From Hydnum rufescens UP504 (taxonomy: Eukaryota > Basidiomycota > Agaricomycetes > Cantharellales > Hydnaceae), in the NCBI GenBank assembly GCA_014904985.1, contig MU129152.1:28584-81943 (forward strand): DNA of 53,360 bases, given 5' to 3'. A program made the position numbers and the translations under genes. Under the pieces are notes generated by a model. It ran no database searches. It saw nothing but the letters and a program-made list of their open reading frames with translations, and was not told the origin of the DNA. Positions 10,739-20,118 of this stretch are shown here, piece by piece. The first letter of the stretch is position 1, and each line of letters starts with the position of its first letter.

Positions 10739-12080
10739 ACGCCAAAAGAGCAGCTGGTGCTGCTCTTTTGGTGTCGTTGTACACCCATAATCAGGAAAAA
10801 CTGACCTAATATTGCCACACACCCACTTCGGCGGGTGTGTGGCGCTGTGTTTGTTTCATTGTCGTATATACTGTGGAGAATGGAACGTTGGGGGTCTTGG
10901 GCAGCTGTGTGCTCCCGTGGTTTGCCTTGGGTTGGGTCTGTGCATTCGCCACGTGGGGTATCACACAGTGGAGGTCCCTACAATAATAATATGTTAGTAA
11001 AGGAAAAAAATTGAAAGCAATGCCAAAAGAACAGCTGCAGCTGCTCTTTTGGCATCATCGTACACCCCATAATAAAATGCACTCACTTAATGTTGCCACA
11101 CACCCACCGAAGCGGGTGTGTGGCACCGTATATGTTTCGTTGTTGTACTGGTTGCTGATAGTCGAATGGTGGGATCTTGTGTGGCTGTGCACATGCCCAT
11201 ATTTCACCTGGGCCTTGTCAGTGCATTCATTGGATGTGGGTTTCATGAAGGGGAAAACCTACAATAATCAGTTATGTTAGTTTTAAAAAAATAGCAGAAG
11301 CAACACCAAAAGAGCAGCCGGGGCTGTTCTCTTGGCATCGTAGTATACCTCATAATTAAAAAAACACACCTAATATTGCCACACACCCGCTGAAGTGGGT
11401 GTGTGGTGCCATACTTGTTTCATCGTTGTATAGGTTGCAGAAATTTGAATGTCGGGGGTCTTGGGTGGGTGTGCACTCCCATGGTCGTTGTCTGTGCATT
11501 CTTCGGGTCGGTTTCATGGAGGGAGAAAGAACCTAGACTAAGTAATATGTCAGTATAAAAAAAAATAACCTAAGCAATGCCAAAAGAGCAGCTGGTGCTG
11601 CTCTTTTGGCATCATAATACACCCTGTAATTTAAAAAAGAACTGACCCAAGATTGCCACACACCCACCGAAGCAGGTGTGCAGCACCATACTTGATTCAT
11701 CATTGTAGGGGTTGGGGATACACAAGGGTTGGGGTCCTGGGTGGCTGCGCAAGCCCCTGTATTTCGCCCAGGCCTTGTCTGTGTTCTTTGGATGGGGGTT
11801 TGGCAGAAGCGGGTGTGGCAGGTGTCATTCTATAGGTTGCGGAAACTTGAGTTTTGGGGTCCTGGGCAGTTGTGCATGCTCTTGTACTTCGTCCCAAGTC
11901 TCGTCAGTGCATTCTTTGGGTAGCAGAGGGAGGGAGCCTGGAATAATGAACATTAGTAAATAAAGAATTCAACCAATGCCAAAAGAGCAGCTGGTGCTGC
12001 TCTTTTGGCGTTGTGGTACACCCTGTAAAAAGAAAACTCACCTAACAGTGCCACACACCCGCCCTGGCGGGTGTGTGGCA
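10739..12080 (-). repeat. A2 left array: five intron-type and five exon-type hairpins
   Basis: Intron-type hairpins at 10739-10772, 11021-11054, 11303-11336, 11579-11612 and 11977-12010, all of the GCCAAAAGAGCAGC...GCTGCTCTTTTGGC subtype. Exon-type hairpins at 10814-10843, 11095-11124, 11378-11407, 11654-11683 and 12049-12080, of the GCCACACACCC...GGGTGTGTGGC subtype. The extra outer G-C pair is thus shared by nearly all units of this arm. TTAGTAAA and complements of TAGG/GTGAGT-type splice sites flank the hairpins. Exon-like segments are about 170-300 bp and have no shared reading frame. Confidence 0.85.
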
Positions 12081-12130
12081 CTGTGTTGTGTGGGCTTTGG
12101 GCGCCTTGATGTCGAATAGATGTGAGGATA

Positions 12131-12770
12131 CTACTCAACACTGGGAGTTTCCAGGCTTGAAAGAGTGCCCAATTAGGGGCAGCACAAGCCTCACATAGAT
12201 AGATAATAAGTACCTAGATGCAAAATAAATAATAAATACTAAATATTTGTCTAATCCAAGTGAGAAAAAGAGTGATAGTGAGTTGGATTGCACTAAGGCA
12301 CCATGTGCAAAGTGGAATTGGGCGACTTCCATAGATTATAATTGGCCCAAATTCGAGTATTTTAATGGCATGTATGTATATTGCATGGGCGATGAAATGA
12401 ATTGGACGATCGGGCCAATTTTTGATTTCTCACACCTTCAATTTCCTGAATAGGAAATTGAAGGTGAGAAATCAAAAATTGGCCCGATCGTCCAATTCAT
12501 TTCATCGCCCATGCAATATACATACATGCCATTAAAATACTCGAATTTGGGCCAATTATAATCTATGGAAGTCGCCCAATTCCACTTTGCACATGGTGCC
12601 TTAGTGCAATCCAACTCACTATCACTCTTTTTCTCACTTGGATTAGACAAATATTTAGTATTTATTATTTATTTTGCATCTAGGTACTTATTATCTATCT
12701 ATGTGAGGCTTGTGCTGCCCCTAATTGGGCACTCTTTCGAGCCCGGAAACTCCCAGCATTGAGTGGTTTG
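12131..12770. repeat. P2: central palindrome of A2
   Basis: Arms 12131-12435 and 12455-12770 are almost perfect reverse complements meeting at a CACCTTCAATTTCC/GGAAATTGAAGGTG hairpin centred near 12445. Visible mismatches are mostly C/T changes near the outer edge. Identical 62-residue open frames on both strands are a consequence of the symmetry. Confidence 0.93.
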
Positions 12771-12838
12771 TTTTGATGCTTACCTAAGCTACAGCGTTCA
12801 TATAATACAACCAACAGGATCCCGCAGAACTAGAACAA

Positions 12839-14009
12839 GACCACACCCCCGCCACCCCAGGTGTGTGGTCATATAGGTGAGTTCCTTCCCACTATGTACA
12901 GCCATGCAAAAAGGGCAGCCAAAGCAGCCCTTTTTGTACTTCTTCAACATTTTAACTAACAGTAGTATTTCCATTCTAGGTTTAAGGTTCTTGCCTCCAA
13001 CCTACATAAATGATGATACCAAACCCAATGGCCACCTGGAAATCAACGCAGGCCAAAATCTGCCCAACACCCTGCATACATGCGCAGCCTGCACGCAATG
13101 ACAGATAAAACATGGCACCACACACCCGCTGCAGCAGGTGTGTGGTCCTATTAGGTGAGTTTTCTTTCCACACCATACTATGGCACCAAAAGAGCAGCTA
13201 CAGCTGCTCTTTTGGTGCTGCTTCTCTTCAATGTTACTAACATAATGTACCATTTGTTGTTCTAGGCTTCCCCTCCACACGAAAATCCACCTGCTGAGAA
13301 CACATGAAGCCCCCTGCGTAATACGGACGTGCACAGCTGCCCAAATCTGGAGGGTCCCACCCATGCAATGTTACCACAGCCCCCAAACCCATGCAACAAC
13401 GGATAGATATGGTACCACACCCACTGCTGCGGGTGTGGTGCTATCTGGTGAGTTCTTTTTTTTACTAACATTATTATGTCCCATTCTAGGTCACCCTCCC
13501 TGCATGAACCCCGCCCAACAAGATCGGGGACGAAACCCCACATGAAATAACGATGCACACCCGCTGAAGATTGCACCTAAGGACCAAGTCCCAAACGCCC
13601 ACAACAGACACAATGACAGGCAAAGTATGGTACCACACCTGCTGTGGTGGGTGTGGGTACCTTGTGAGTTTTTCATTACTTGTTGTACAACGGCACCAAG
13701 AGAGCAGCACCAGCTGCTCTTTTGGTGCTACTTCTCTTTGATTTTACTAATGTAACATTGTTTGGTATTCTAGGCTGCCCCTGCACGAAAATCCACCTGA
13801 CGACAAGAACACAGATGAAGCCCCCCACACGTAATACGGACGTGTGCAGCCACTGATGATTGTGTCTAAGGGCCTGGCCCCTGAAGCAGCAGCAACTTAT
13901 GCAATGACAGACAATATGTGTTACCACACCCCTGCTCCAGCAGGTGTGGTAATCTCAGGTAAGTTTTCATTTGGTATGGTCTCTACTAACAATTCTTTTG
14001 TTATTCTAG
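12839..14009 (+). repeat. A2 right array: five predicted introns, three with hairpins and two without
   Basis: Exon-type hairpins at 12839-12870, 13118-13147, 13413-13440, 13630-13660 and 13921-13951, each followed within about 4-8 nt by GTGAGT or GTAAGT. Predicted introns: 12877-12979, 13155-13265, 13448-13489, 13664-13773 and 13959-14009, ending TTCTAG, with TTACTAAC or similar inside. Intron-type hairpins sit in the first, second and fourth (12904-12938, 13183-13218, 13692-13729). The 42-nt and 51-nt introns keep the splice signals but lack the hairpin. Confidence 0.85.
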
Positions 14010-14244
14010 GTCACCCCTGCCCCCAACAAAACCCAACCCAACAAGAACACGGACAGAGCTGCAACAGGAAATATGGACATGTGCAGCCACCACTGAAAAT
14101 CTCACCCGACCAGGTGGAATCACGACAAAGTGAAGACCCCCAAGCAATGTATGCATGCAAAGCCCCCATATTTTGGGGGCCTTTGGTCAGGTATGTGGTT
14201 CTGGTCTTTCCAGTATGCTCCCTGCACCTGCAGGAGTGGATATA

Positions 14245-14370
14245 GTGGATATTCCACTAGCCGTTGATACGATAATTGTAATTAAATAATATTATATATT
14301 AAATATTATAATTGCTATTTGTGAGGAATTATATAATATTTAATATTATATTATGTAATTAATACTTGAG
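14245..14370. other. AT-rich inverted stretch at the right end of A2
   Basis: TTAAATAATATTATATATT and complementary words form an imperfect AT palindrome just inside the A2 end. No gene is seen. Confidence 0.5.
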
Positions 14371-14544
14371 CAGACCATGATACATCACCCATATCCACCT
14401 TTCACAGTGTTTTGATGTATCTATGGTGTGTCTACCACTCCGCCCATGATGCGACATGCGAGAACCCCCGTAACCCCGCCCATCAACACCTGAACGACAG
14501 GTCCCATACAAACTGCCGCACCCATGGGCTGGAGGACGGCCCCA

Positions 14545-15620
14545 GTACCCCACACCTGCTGCACAGTGGGTGTGGGGTACTACAAGTAAGACTTCTTTTT
14601 TATTTTTTATTCTTGTGGCGCAAAAAGAGCAGTGTAAGCTGCTCTTTTTGCACTGCTTTGGAATATTTTACTAATGCCTTTATTTATTTCAGATTGAGGC
14701 CTTGTCCAACAACGAGAGCCCAAACAGCAATGTGATGCACGGAAAATGCAACACGGCAATGTGATATATGGCAACATGACACACAGCAATGTGCCACAGA
14801 AATGCGCCAAATGCCAACGTGCCATGGCAATGCGCCAAATGCCAACATGCCAACGACGCAACATATGGCACCACGCCAAACAAGGGTGCGACCACGTCAA
14901 ATAATGCCCCAGGAACCACACACCTGCCATGGCGGGTGTGTGGTTCTATACTAGGTGAGTTACTGCCCCCCCCCAGTGCCTACAGCCACACAAAAAGAGC
15001 AGCAAAAGCTGCTCTTTTTGCATGATGTTTAATTTTTAAATAATTTAAATGTTGTCTCATCTAGGTCTCAAGTCCTCCTGCAAATGAATACCGATGCAAA
15101 ACCCCCTGCCACCCCCACTTATCAATGCCTGAATGACAGGGCACAGAGAAGACCCATATGAACGGTCATACGGATGACCTGGAGTCCACGGTCCCAGTAC
15201 CCTACACCCCCACAGTGGGTGTGGGGTACTACAAGGTATGTTTTATTTTTTATTTTTATTCCTTATTCTTGTGGCACAAAAAGAGCGGCATAAGCTGCTC
15301 TTTTTGTGCTGCATTCATATTTAACTAATTCATCAACTACTTCTCTAGATATTGGACCAGAACCTGCACAAACCCCTGACCACAGCCCTGCTGAACAACA
15401 TGCCCTGAATGAAAACTGGGAATGAAACCGCACATGACTGCACAAACAAAAACCAGGAACAAAGCCATGAAGGCCCGCACGAACAAAAACTGTGAGCAAC
15501 ACCCCCTTGAAGGATCACCCAAATGGAACCCAGGCCCTGAGTGGGGTGAATTCCAGGTAAGTACTTTATCTTTAGCTACACTTGCACAAGAAGAGCAGCC
15601 TCTGGCTGCTCTTCTTGGGC
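14545..15620 (+). repeat. A1 right array, distal part: three exon-type and four intron-type hairpins
   Basis: Exon-type hairpins 14545-14580, 14913-14946 and 15197-15229 have extended stems (GTACCCCACACC...GGTGTGGGGTAC in the first). Predicted introns 14586-14692, 14955-15064 and 15236-15348 hold hairpins 14619-14652, 14988-15021 and 15273-15310. A fourth 5' site (CAGGTAAGT, GT at 15557) and hairpin 15584-15620 are followed by the A1 terminus instead of a 3' splice site. Exons of this arm share segments such as CCTGAAYGACAGG and GGTCCCAGTACCC. Confidence 0.8.
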
Positions 15621-15752
15621 ACAGGGTGAGCCCCACTGGGCAAGCCTATGGATGTATATACTAATATAATAATAATAATAATAATAAATTAATAATGCAT
15701 AATCTGGCAGGGGCCCCTGGGGGCCCCCACATGTAAAGACCTAGTTAGATAT

Positions 15753-15884
15753 GATAAATGCAATGCTCATGATATCTAATATGATGCGGAAAAGTGACTG
15801 ACCAGCCTGGTGGCTTATGCTGAGGTGGGGTGGGAGATTGCAAGGGAGCAGCGTGATTTGAGGGATGATGAGTAGAACAATAAA
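15753..15884 (+). pseudogene. Probable last exon and poly(A) signal of the gene antisense to T1
   Basis: After the A1 end, an open stretch reads GWEIAREQRDLRDDE and stops at TAG 15873-15875, followed at once by AATAAA (15879-15884). A plausible 3' splice site is CTGAG just before GTGGGGTGGG. The basic/acidic composition fits the C-terminal part of the interrupted gene at 4149-5148. The exon boundary and frame join are inferred. Confidence 0.4.
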
Positions 15885-16171
15885 ATTTTTGTTTTATTTT
15901 CTGATGTCTGAGAGTAAACTGAAGTTTGGAAGTTACGAAGGAAGAAACACCTCGGTCAGCCACTTAGAGGGGCCTTAATAGGTATGTCAAACTGCATCAA
16001 ATCAAAAGCCTAAGAGGCATCAAAATCCTTTGATATCAAATAATTTCAAGAGGGTGACCTTAGGTCAATCCATAAGTCTGCCCATAGGCATTTTGATATC
16101 AAACTCATATTTGGCTGGGGGTATCAGGATAGGTCCCGGCAAGCCCGGGAATGCCCCCAAGTGGGTCAACG
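15885..16171. other. Residual T1 3' region between foldbacks A1 and A3
   Basis: No gene seen. It holds two TTTGATATCAAA palindromes (about 16040 and 16091) like those at 25290-25340, suggesting both stretches are T1 sequence separated by later insertions. Confidence 0.4.
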
Positions 16172-16378
16172 GGCCATACGGGCTTATCAGCAGCTACAAT
16201 TATTTACTTATTGTATTGTTTATTCTCATCAATATTATTATATACATATTATCCCCCCGCCCACAAGGGGGGGGTTGCACCCAGCAGGGCCACACCCCAC
16301 CTGGTGGCCACACTTTGTTTTACCTGCACATTTCATCTGGGGGCCACACACCCCCTTCTTGCATGTGTTCGGTCAGCG

Positions 16379-16466
16379 GGGTCGCGGGTTGCTTCGTTCG
16401 GGGTCACGGGTTGCTTCGTTCAGGGTCGCGGGTTGCTTCATTTGGGGTCATGGTTTGCTTCGTTCG
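16379..16466. repeat. 22-bp tandem repeat, four copies
   Basis: Copies of GGGTCGCGGGTTGCTTCGTT at exact 22-bp spacing in the outermost exon-like part of the A3 left arm. Confidence 0.85.
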
Positions 16467-16823
16467 GAGTCGCGTGTTTTGGGGATGGCGCGGGTAGTGG
16501 GCACCTACATTAAATAAAGTACTACCTTAGTAAAAATAAAAATAAAAGAAAACCAATGCAAAAGGAGCAGCCTATGCTGCTCCTTTTGCACAGTCGGACA
16601 TGTAAATATATACTTACTTTAAAGATTACCACACCCGCAGTAGTGGGTGTGTGGCTCTTTATTTCCTCTGCGGCTTCGTGTGCGCGTCCTCGGTCCTTCG
16701 CCCATTTTCATTCTCATTGCGGTACGTGTTCGTATGCAGGGTTTGGGCTCGCGGTTGCGTGGTTCGCGCATTGGGGTGGGGCGTCTTGGCGTAAAATAAA
16801 AGATAAGTTAGTTTAGAAAACTC

Positions 16824-17390
16824 GCGCAAAAAGAGCAGCGACTGCTGCTCTTTTTGTCGCGTTTGTAGCTATGAAGAAATACATACTTTATGTGGCCACA
16901 CACCCGCCGCAGCGGGTGTGTGGCTCCCTCATTTCCTGTGGCTTCGGGCGTGCATTGTCCTTCGTTCGTTGGCGCGTTCGTGCGTAATGGGGTGCGGCGT
17001 TTCGTGGGGTCTTGGCGGGCCCGCAGGTTGGGCTTGTGGCTGCGTGACTTCGCGCGTTGGGGTGGGGCGTCTTGGCCTAGAATACAAGATAAGTTAGTTT
17101 AAAAAACTCGCGCAAAAAGAGCAGCGACTGCTGCTCTTTTTGCGCGTTTGTAGCTATTAAAAAAATACATACTTTATGTCGCCACACACCCGCCTGCAGC
17201 GGGTGTGTGGCTCCCTCATTTCCTGTGGCTTCGGGCGTGCGTTGTCCTTCGTTCGTTGGCGCGTTCGTGCGTAATGGGGTGCGGCGTTTCGTGGGGTCTT
17301 GGCGGGCCCGCAGGTTGGGCTTGTGGCTGCGTGACTTCGCGCGTTGGGGTGGGATATGTTGACCTAGAATAGTATATGTTAGTTGAAATC
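16824..17390. repeat. Recent tandem duplication of one complete array unit (period about 286 bp)
   Basis: 16824-17105 and 17109-17390 match almost base for base over intron hairpin, exon hairpin and exon body (for example CATTTCCTGTGGCTTCGGGC and GGGGTCTTGGCGGGCCCGCA in both). This shows that arrays can grow by duplicating whole units. Confidence 0.9.
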
Positions 17391-17539
17391 AAAGGTCGCG
17401 CAAAAAGAGCAGCGGCTGCTGCTCTTTTTGCGCGTCTGAAACCAGTAAAAAACAATATATACCTTATATGGCCACACACCCGCCTCAGCGGGTGTGTGGC
17501 TCTCTGTTTTCCTGCTCTTCGTCGTGGCTTCCTGTGGGC

Positions 17540-17592
17540 GTTGTCGTTGTTCATTCGTTCGCTCGCTCGTTCGCTCGTTCGCGTGTTTCCGT
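17540..17592. repeat. GTTCGCTC-type short repeat
   Basis: Interleaved GTTCGCTCGCTCGTTCGCTC copies in an exon-like segment of A3. Confidence 0.7.
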
Positions 17593-17845
17593 TCACGTGG
17601 TCGTGTGCGGGGTGTCGTTCATGGGTGGAACAGCTTGACCTAGAATAGTAAATAAAAGTGTTAGTAAAAAATTTAAAACCTGTGCAAAAAGAGCAGCTTT
17701 CGCTGCTCTTTTTGCACCATTGTATCTACTAGCATAAAAATAAAAACTCACCTTTTGACCACACAACGCGCAGAGGTGGGTGTGTGGTCGTTGGTGTCTG
17801 CCTTTCTAGGCGGTTGCCTCTGTGTATGCGGTCAAGGGAGAGCGC

Positions 17846-18500
17846 AACTCAACGCCGGCAATTGCCGGAATTCAAAAGGCGCCCAAGTGCTGGCACAGCA
17901 AGCAGGATATGGATGAATAATAAGGAGACAAATGGGCGATAGATGTGAGATAATAAATATTTTTTGCCAAAAATGATAGAGAACAATAATAATAAGGCAG
18001 ACTTCCATGAGGCACTATATGCCAACATTGCAAAGTGGATTGGATCATTTCTGTGGGCCAGAATTGAGCCAAATTTGAATATGTTGGTCGTACATACGCA
18101 TATACTATGGACGATCCATTATTATAGACGACCCAGGCCATTTTTCAATTTCTGACACCTTCAATTGCCTAAATAGGGAATTGAGGACACGAAAAATTGA
18201 AAATTGACGGAACGTCCGATATAATTAATCGCTCAGATAGAGGGCATATGTGCCACAAATATACTCACATTTGGGCCCATTTTGACCTATAGAAGTGGCC
18301 AATTCAGCTTGCAATGTAGGCATATCCTGCCTATTGAGCTCTGACCTACTATGGCTGTCTTTATCGTCCTTTCCAAAATATTCATTATATTGTAACTTAT
18401 TACTTGTCTATATACTGGCTACTAATCTATATGGTGCATGTGGCACCGGCACTTGAGCGCTTTTGGAGATCCGGGAATTGCCGGCGTTGAGTTGCGTCTC
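17846..18500. repeat. P3: central palindrome of A3
   Basis: Arms 17846-18165 and 18175-18500 are inverted with more divergence than P1 or P2. The centre is CACCTTCAATTGCC...GGGAATTGAGG. Edge motifs CAACGCCGGCAATTGCCGG (17847) and the complement ending at 18497 are retained. Confidence 0.85.
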
Positions 18501-18540
18501 CCTGCAAACGCATACACGACGCCAAGAAAGGCAAGTAGAC

Positions 18541-19816
18541 GACCACACCCGCAGCAGCGGGTGTGGTCAAAAGGTGAGTTTTTTTTATGCTAGTAGATAC
18601 AACGGCGCAAAAAGAGCAGCGAAAGCTGCTCTTTTTGCGCTGCTTTGAATTTTTTACTGACACTTTATTTTTCTAGGTCATGGCCAGGTCCCAGGCACCA
18701 AACGAGACCCGCCAAATGACGAGACCCGACCGCCGAGGTCCCAAATGGCAACACACGAACCGAAAATGCCCCAAACGAAGCCACGCCAAGCGAAACGGCC
18801 CCAAATCAAACGGCGCCAAACAAAACCACGCCAAGCGAAATGCACCACGACACAGAGGTGGCTACGCGCCGAGCCGAGTGGCCACACAGGCCACACGAAC
18901 CACACACCCGCCGTACGCGGGTGTGTGGTTCTATATAAGGTAAGTGTACTCCCAACGGCGCAAAAAGAGCAGCAATGCTGCTCTTTTTGCGCTGGTTTTA
19001 ATTTTTTAACTAATGATCTATTATTATAGGCTAGCCAGACCCGTGGTGCCAGGCCCCCGAACGATAACCCGCCCGCAAAGCGAGATCCGCGAACGACGAG
19101 ACGCCAAATGAAGTGACGCCAAACGATATGAACCCCACACCCGCTATCGCGGGTGTGTGGTTTTATACGAGGTAAGTAATGCACCCCGCAAAAAGAGCTG
19201 CTCTGGCAGCTCTTTTTGCATTCATTTTCACTTTTAACTAACACCTTATTTATTATTCTAGGTTATCGTCTCAACCACCCCAAACCAGCCACCCCTCCCC
19301 CAGAAATATCATGCACCCGCCGAACGAGAGCGCGAACGCGAGTCTGCCCAAGAACATCCGCCCCGACCCCCGAGAATGGAACGCACGACGCAAGACGGCA
19401 GGACCCCAGACAAGCCACACACCCGCTTCGGCGGGTGTGTGGTAATCTTAAGGTAAGTACGATCCCGCAAAAGGAGCAGCGTATGCTGCTCCTTTGTGTG
19501 CTTCTTTCCCAACCTCCCTTTTCACTAATGTATTATTTATTATCCTAGGTTTTCATCTGAACCCACGACCCCGACCAATCCCCATTGAAGACCCGCGACC
19601 CTGCGGAACAACCATGCAAGGACGGTGACCCCAAACGAAACCTGCGAATGGGAAAACGCGATACGGGGCCACAAGCCCGGACAAACCCAACACCCACTTT
19701 GGCGGTGTAATAATTTGAGGTAAGTAGTCACCGTCTATAAGTACGATCGTGCAAAAGGAGCAGCATGTGCTGCCCTTTTGCGTGTTTTTCTTTTTTACTA
19801 ATTATTTTGATTGTAG
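18541..19816 (+). repeat. A3 right array: five predicted introns each with a hairpin
   Basis: Exon-type hairpins 18541-18568, 18898-18931, 19132-19161, 19414-19443 and 19690-19708. Predicted introns 18574-18676, 18940-19029, 19172-19261, 19453-19548 and 19720-19816 start GTGAGT or GTAAGT, and contain ACTAAT/ACTAAC words and TTCTAG, TTATAG, CCTAG or TGTAG ends. Intron-type hairpins are 18604-18641, 18957-18993, 19187-19221, 19466-19497 and 19748-19784. In 19187-19221 the stem is GAGCTGC paired with GCAGCTC, a rearranged but still perfect stem. The 18680-18943 exon has an 87-codon open frame rich in Lys/Arg/Asn that spans the splice site; I do not regard it as a gene. Confidence 0.87.
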
Positions 19817-20118
19817 GCATTTTCAACCCACAGCCCTCATCAACCCTTTCCACCCTACCCCAAACCTGCATGAACCGCCAACTGAAAAACAGTGACCCTG
19901 CCACGCGACCCCGGGTGAGGGGGATATGTAGAGTATAATAATATAATATAATAACAAAATTAATTATAAACAAAACACCACCCAGAGGGTATGCATACAA
20001 TAATGAATATAATGATGATAATTGTTGGCACCTCCCAATAAGCCCATATAGCCTGGTCACCTGAGGAGTCTACAAGGTTGACCGAAGTGAAAATCATAAA
20101 AGACCGATTTCGGCTGAT

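Larger units (their letters stand above)
10105..14392. mobile_element. A2: foldback element nested in A1
   Basis: Inverted ends: ATGGGTGATGTATCA at 10105-10119 and its complement TGATACATCACCCAT at 14378-14392. Inside are a five-unit minus array (10739-12080), palindrome P2 (12131-12770) and a five-exon-hairpin plus array (12839-14009), so the two arms have equal unit counts. Nesting in A1 is inferred because A1's plus array continues on the far side with matching exon sequence. Additional copies of the TGATGTATC word near 10157 and 14412 make the exact ends uncertain. Confidence 0.6.
5221..15752. mobile_element. A1: giant foldback element with diverging hairpin-intron arrays (contains nested A2)
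   Basis: The ends are inverted: ATATCTAGTTAGGCCC at 5221 and the reverse complement of ATATCTAACTAGGTCTT at 15736-15752, each followed inward by a GGGGGCCCCTGGGG-type GC block (about 5280 and 15709-15729). Inside are a minus-strand array (5589-8936), central palindrome P1 (9059-9640), and a plus-strand array (9692-9806 continuing at 14545-15620). The plus array is interrupted by A2. Net of A2 the element is about 6.2 kb. No open frame that could be a transposase was found, so mobility would depend on proteins from elsewhere. No clear target duplication was found, so the ends are approximate. Confidence 0.65.
16557..17789 (-). repeat. A3 left array: five intron-type and five exon-type hairpins
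   Basis: Intron-type hairpins 16557-16590, 16824-16860, 17109-17146, 17398-17433 and 17682-17717; exon-type 16628-16654, 16894-16924, 17181-17211, 17470-17500 and 17757-17789. Four have GCGCAAAAAGAG or GTGCAAAAAGAG with the matching complementary right arm, again an arm-wide subtype. CCTAGAAT, TTAGTTTA or TTAGTAAAA, and ACTTTATG or ACCTTATA mark the splice signals on the minus strand. Sequence is more CpG-rich than A1 or D, which suggests less decay. Confidence 0.85.
16172..20052. mobile_element. A3: foldback element with five plus five hairpin units
   Basis: The inverted ends are GGCCATACGGGCTTAT at 16172 and the complement of GGCTATATGGGCTTAT ending at 20052. Each is followed inward by an AT-rich stretch and a C/G-run block (ATCCCCCCGCCC; complement of CACCCGGGGTC). 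The element's midpoint (18112) is close to the centre of palindrome P3 (about 18168). The minus array (16557-17789) and plus array (18541-19816) each contain five intron-type hairpins. No transposase-like frame is present. Flanks TGGGTCAAC and TGGTCACC resemble each other but are not a clean duplication. Confidence 0.7.

Noticed and set aside
12247..12650. Identical open frames on both strands in P2 (and similar in P1)
   Set aside because: They follow from the near-perfect palindrome; no start context, splice pattern or known domain supports a protein.
14191..14213. A further intron, GTATGT to TTTCCAG
   Set aside because: Only 23 nt, too short to splice, and not preceded by the standard exon hairpin.
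18680..18943. 87-codon basic open frame beginning at a 3' splice site
   Set aside because: Made of reiterated CCAAACGA/CGCCAAGCGAA words, reads through the exon hairpin, and has no counterpart in other units.
5826..19784. Rho-independent terminators (GC stem plus T run)
   Set aside because: The T run is part of the stem, not a tail, the genome is fungal, and both strands carry it equally.
5589..19816. CRISPR-like regular array of palindromic repeats
   Set aside because: Repeats are imperfect, of two kinds, with splice signals in fixed places. The host is a fungus, spacers are similar to each other, and arrays diverge from palindromes.
12839..19816. Helitron ends (hairpin followed by CTAG)
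   Set aside because: The hairpin lies about 30-60 nt from CTAG instead of about 10-12, no TC start is seen, and ACTAAC plus GTRAGT at fixed positions fit an intron better.
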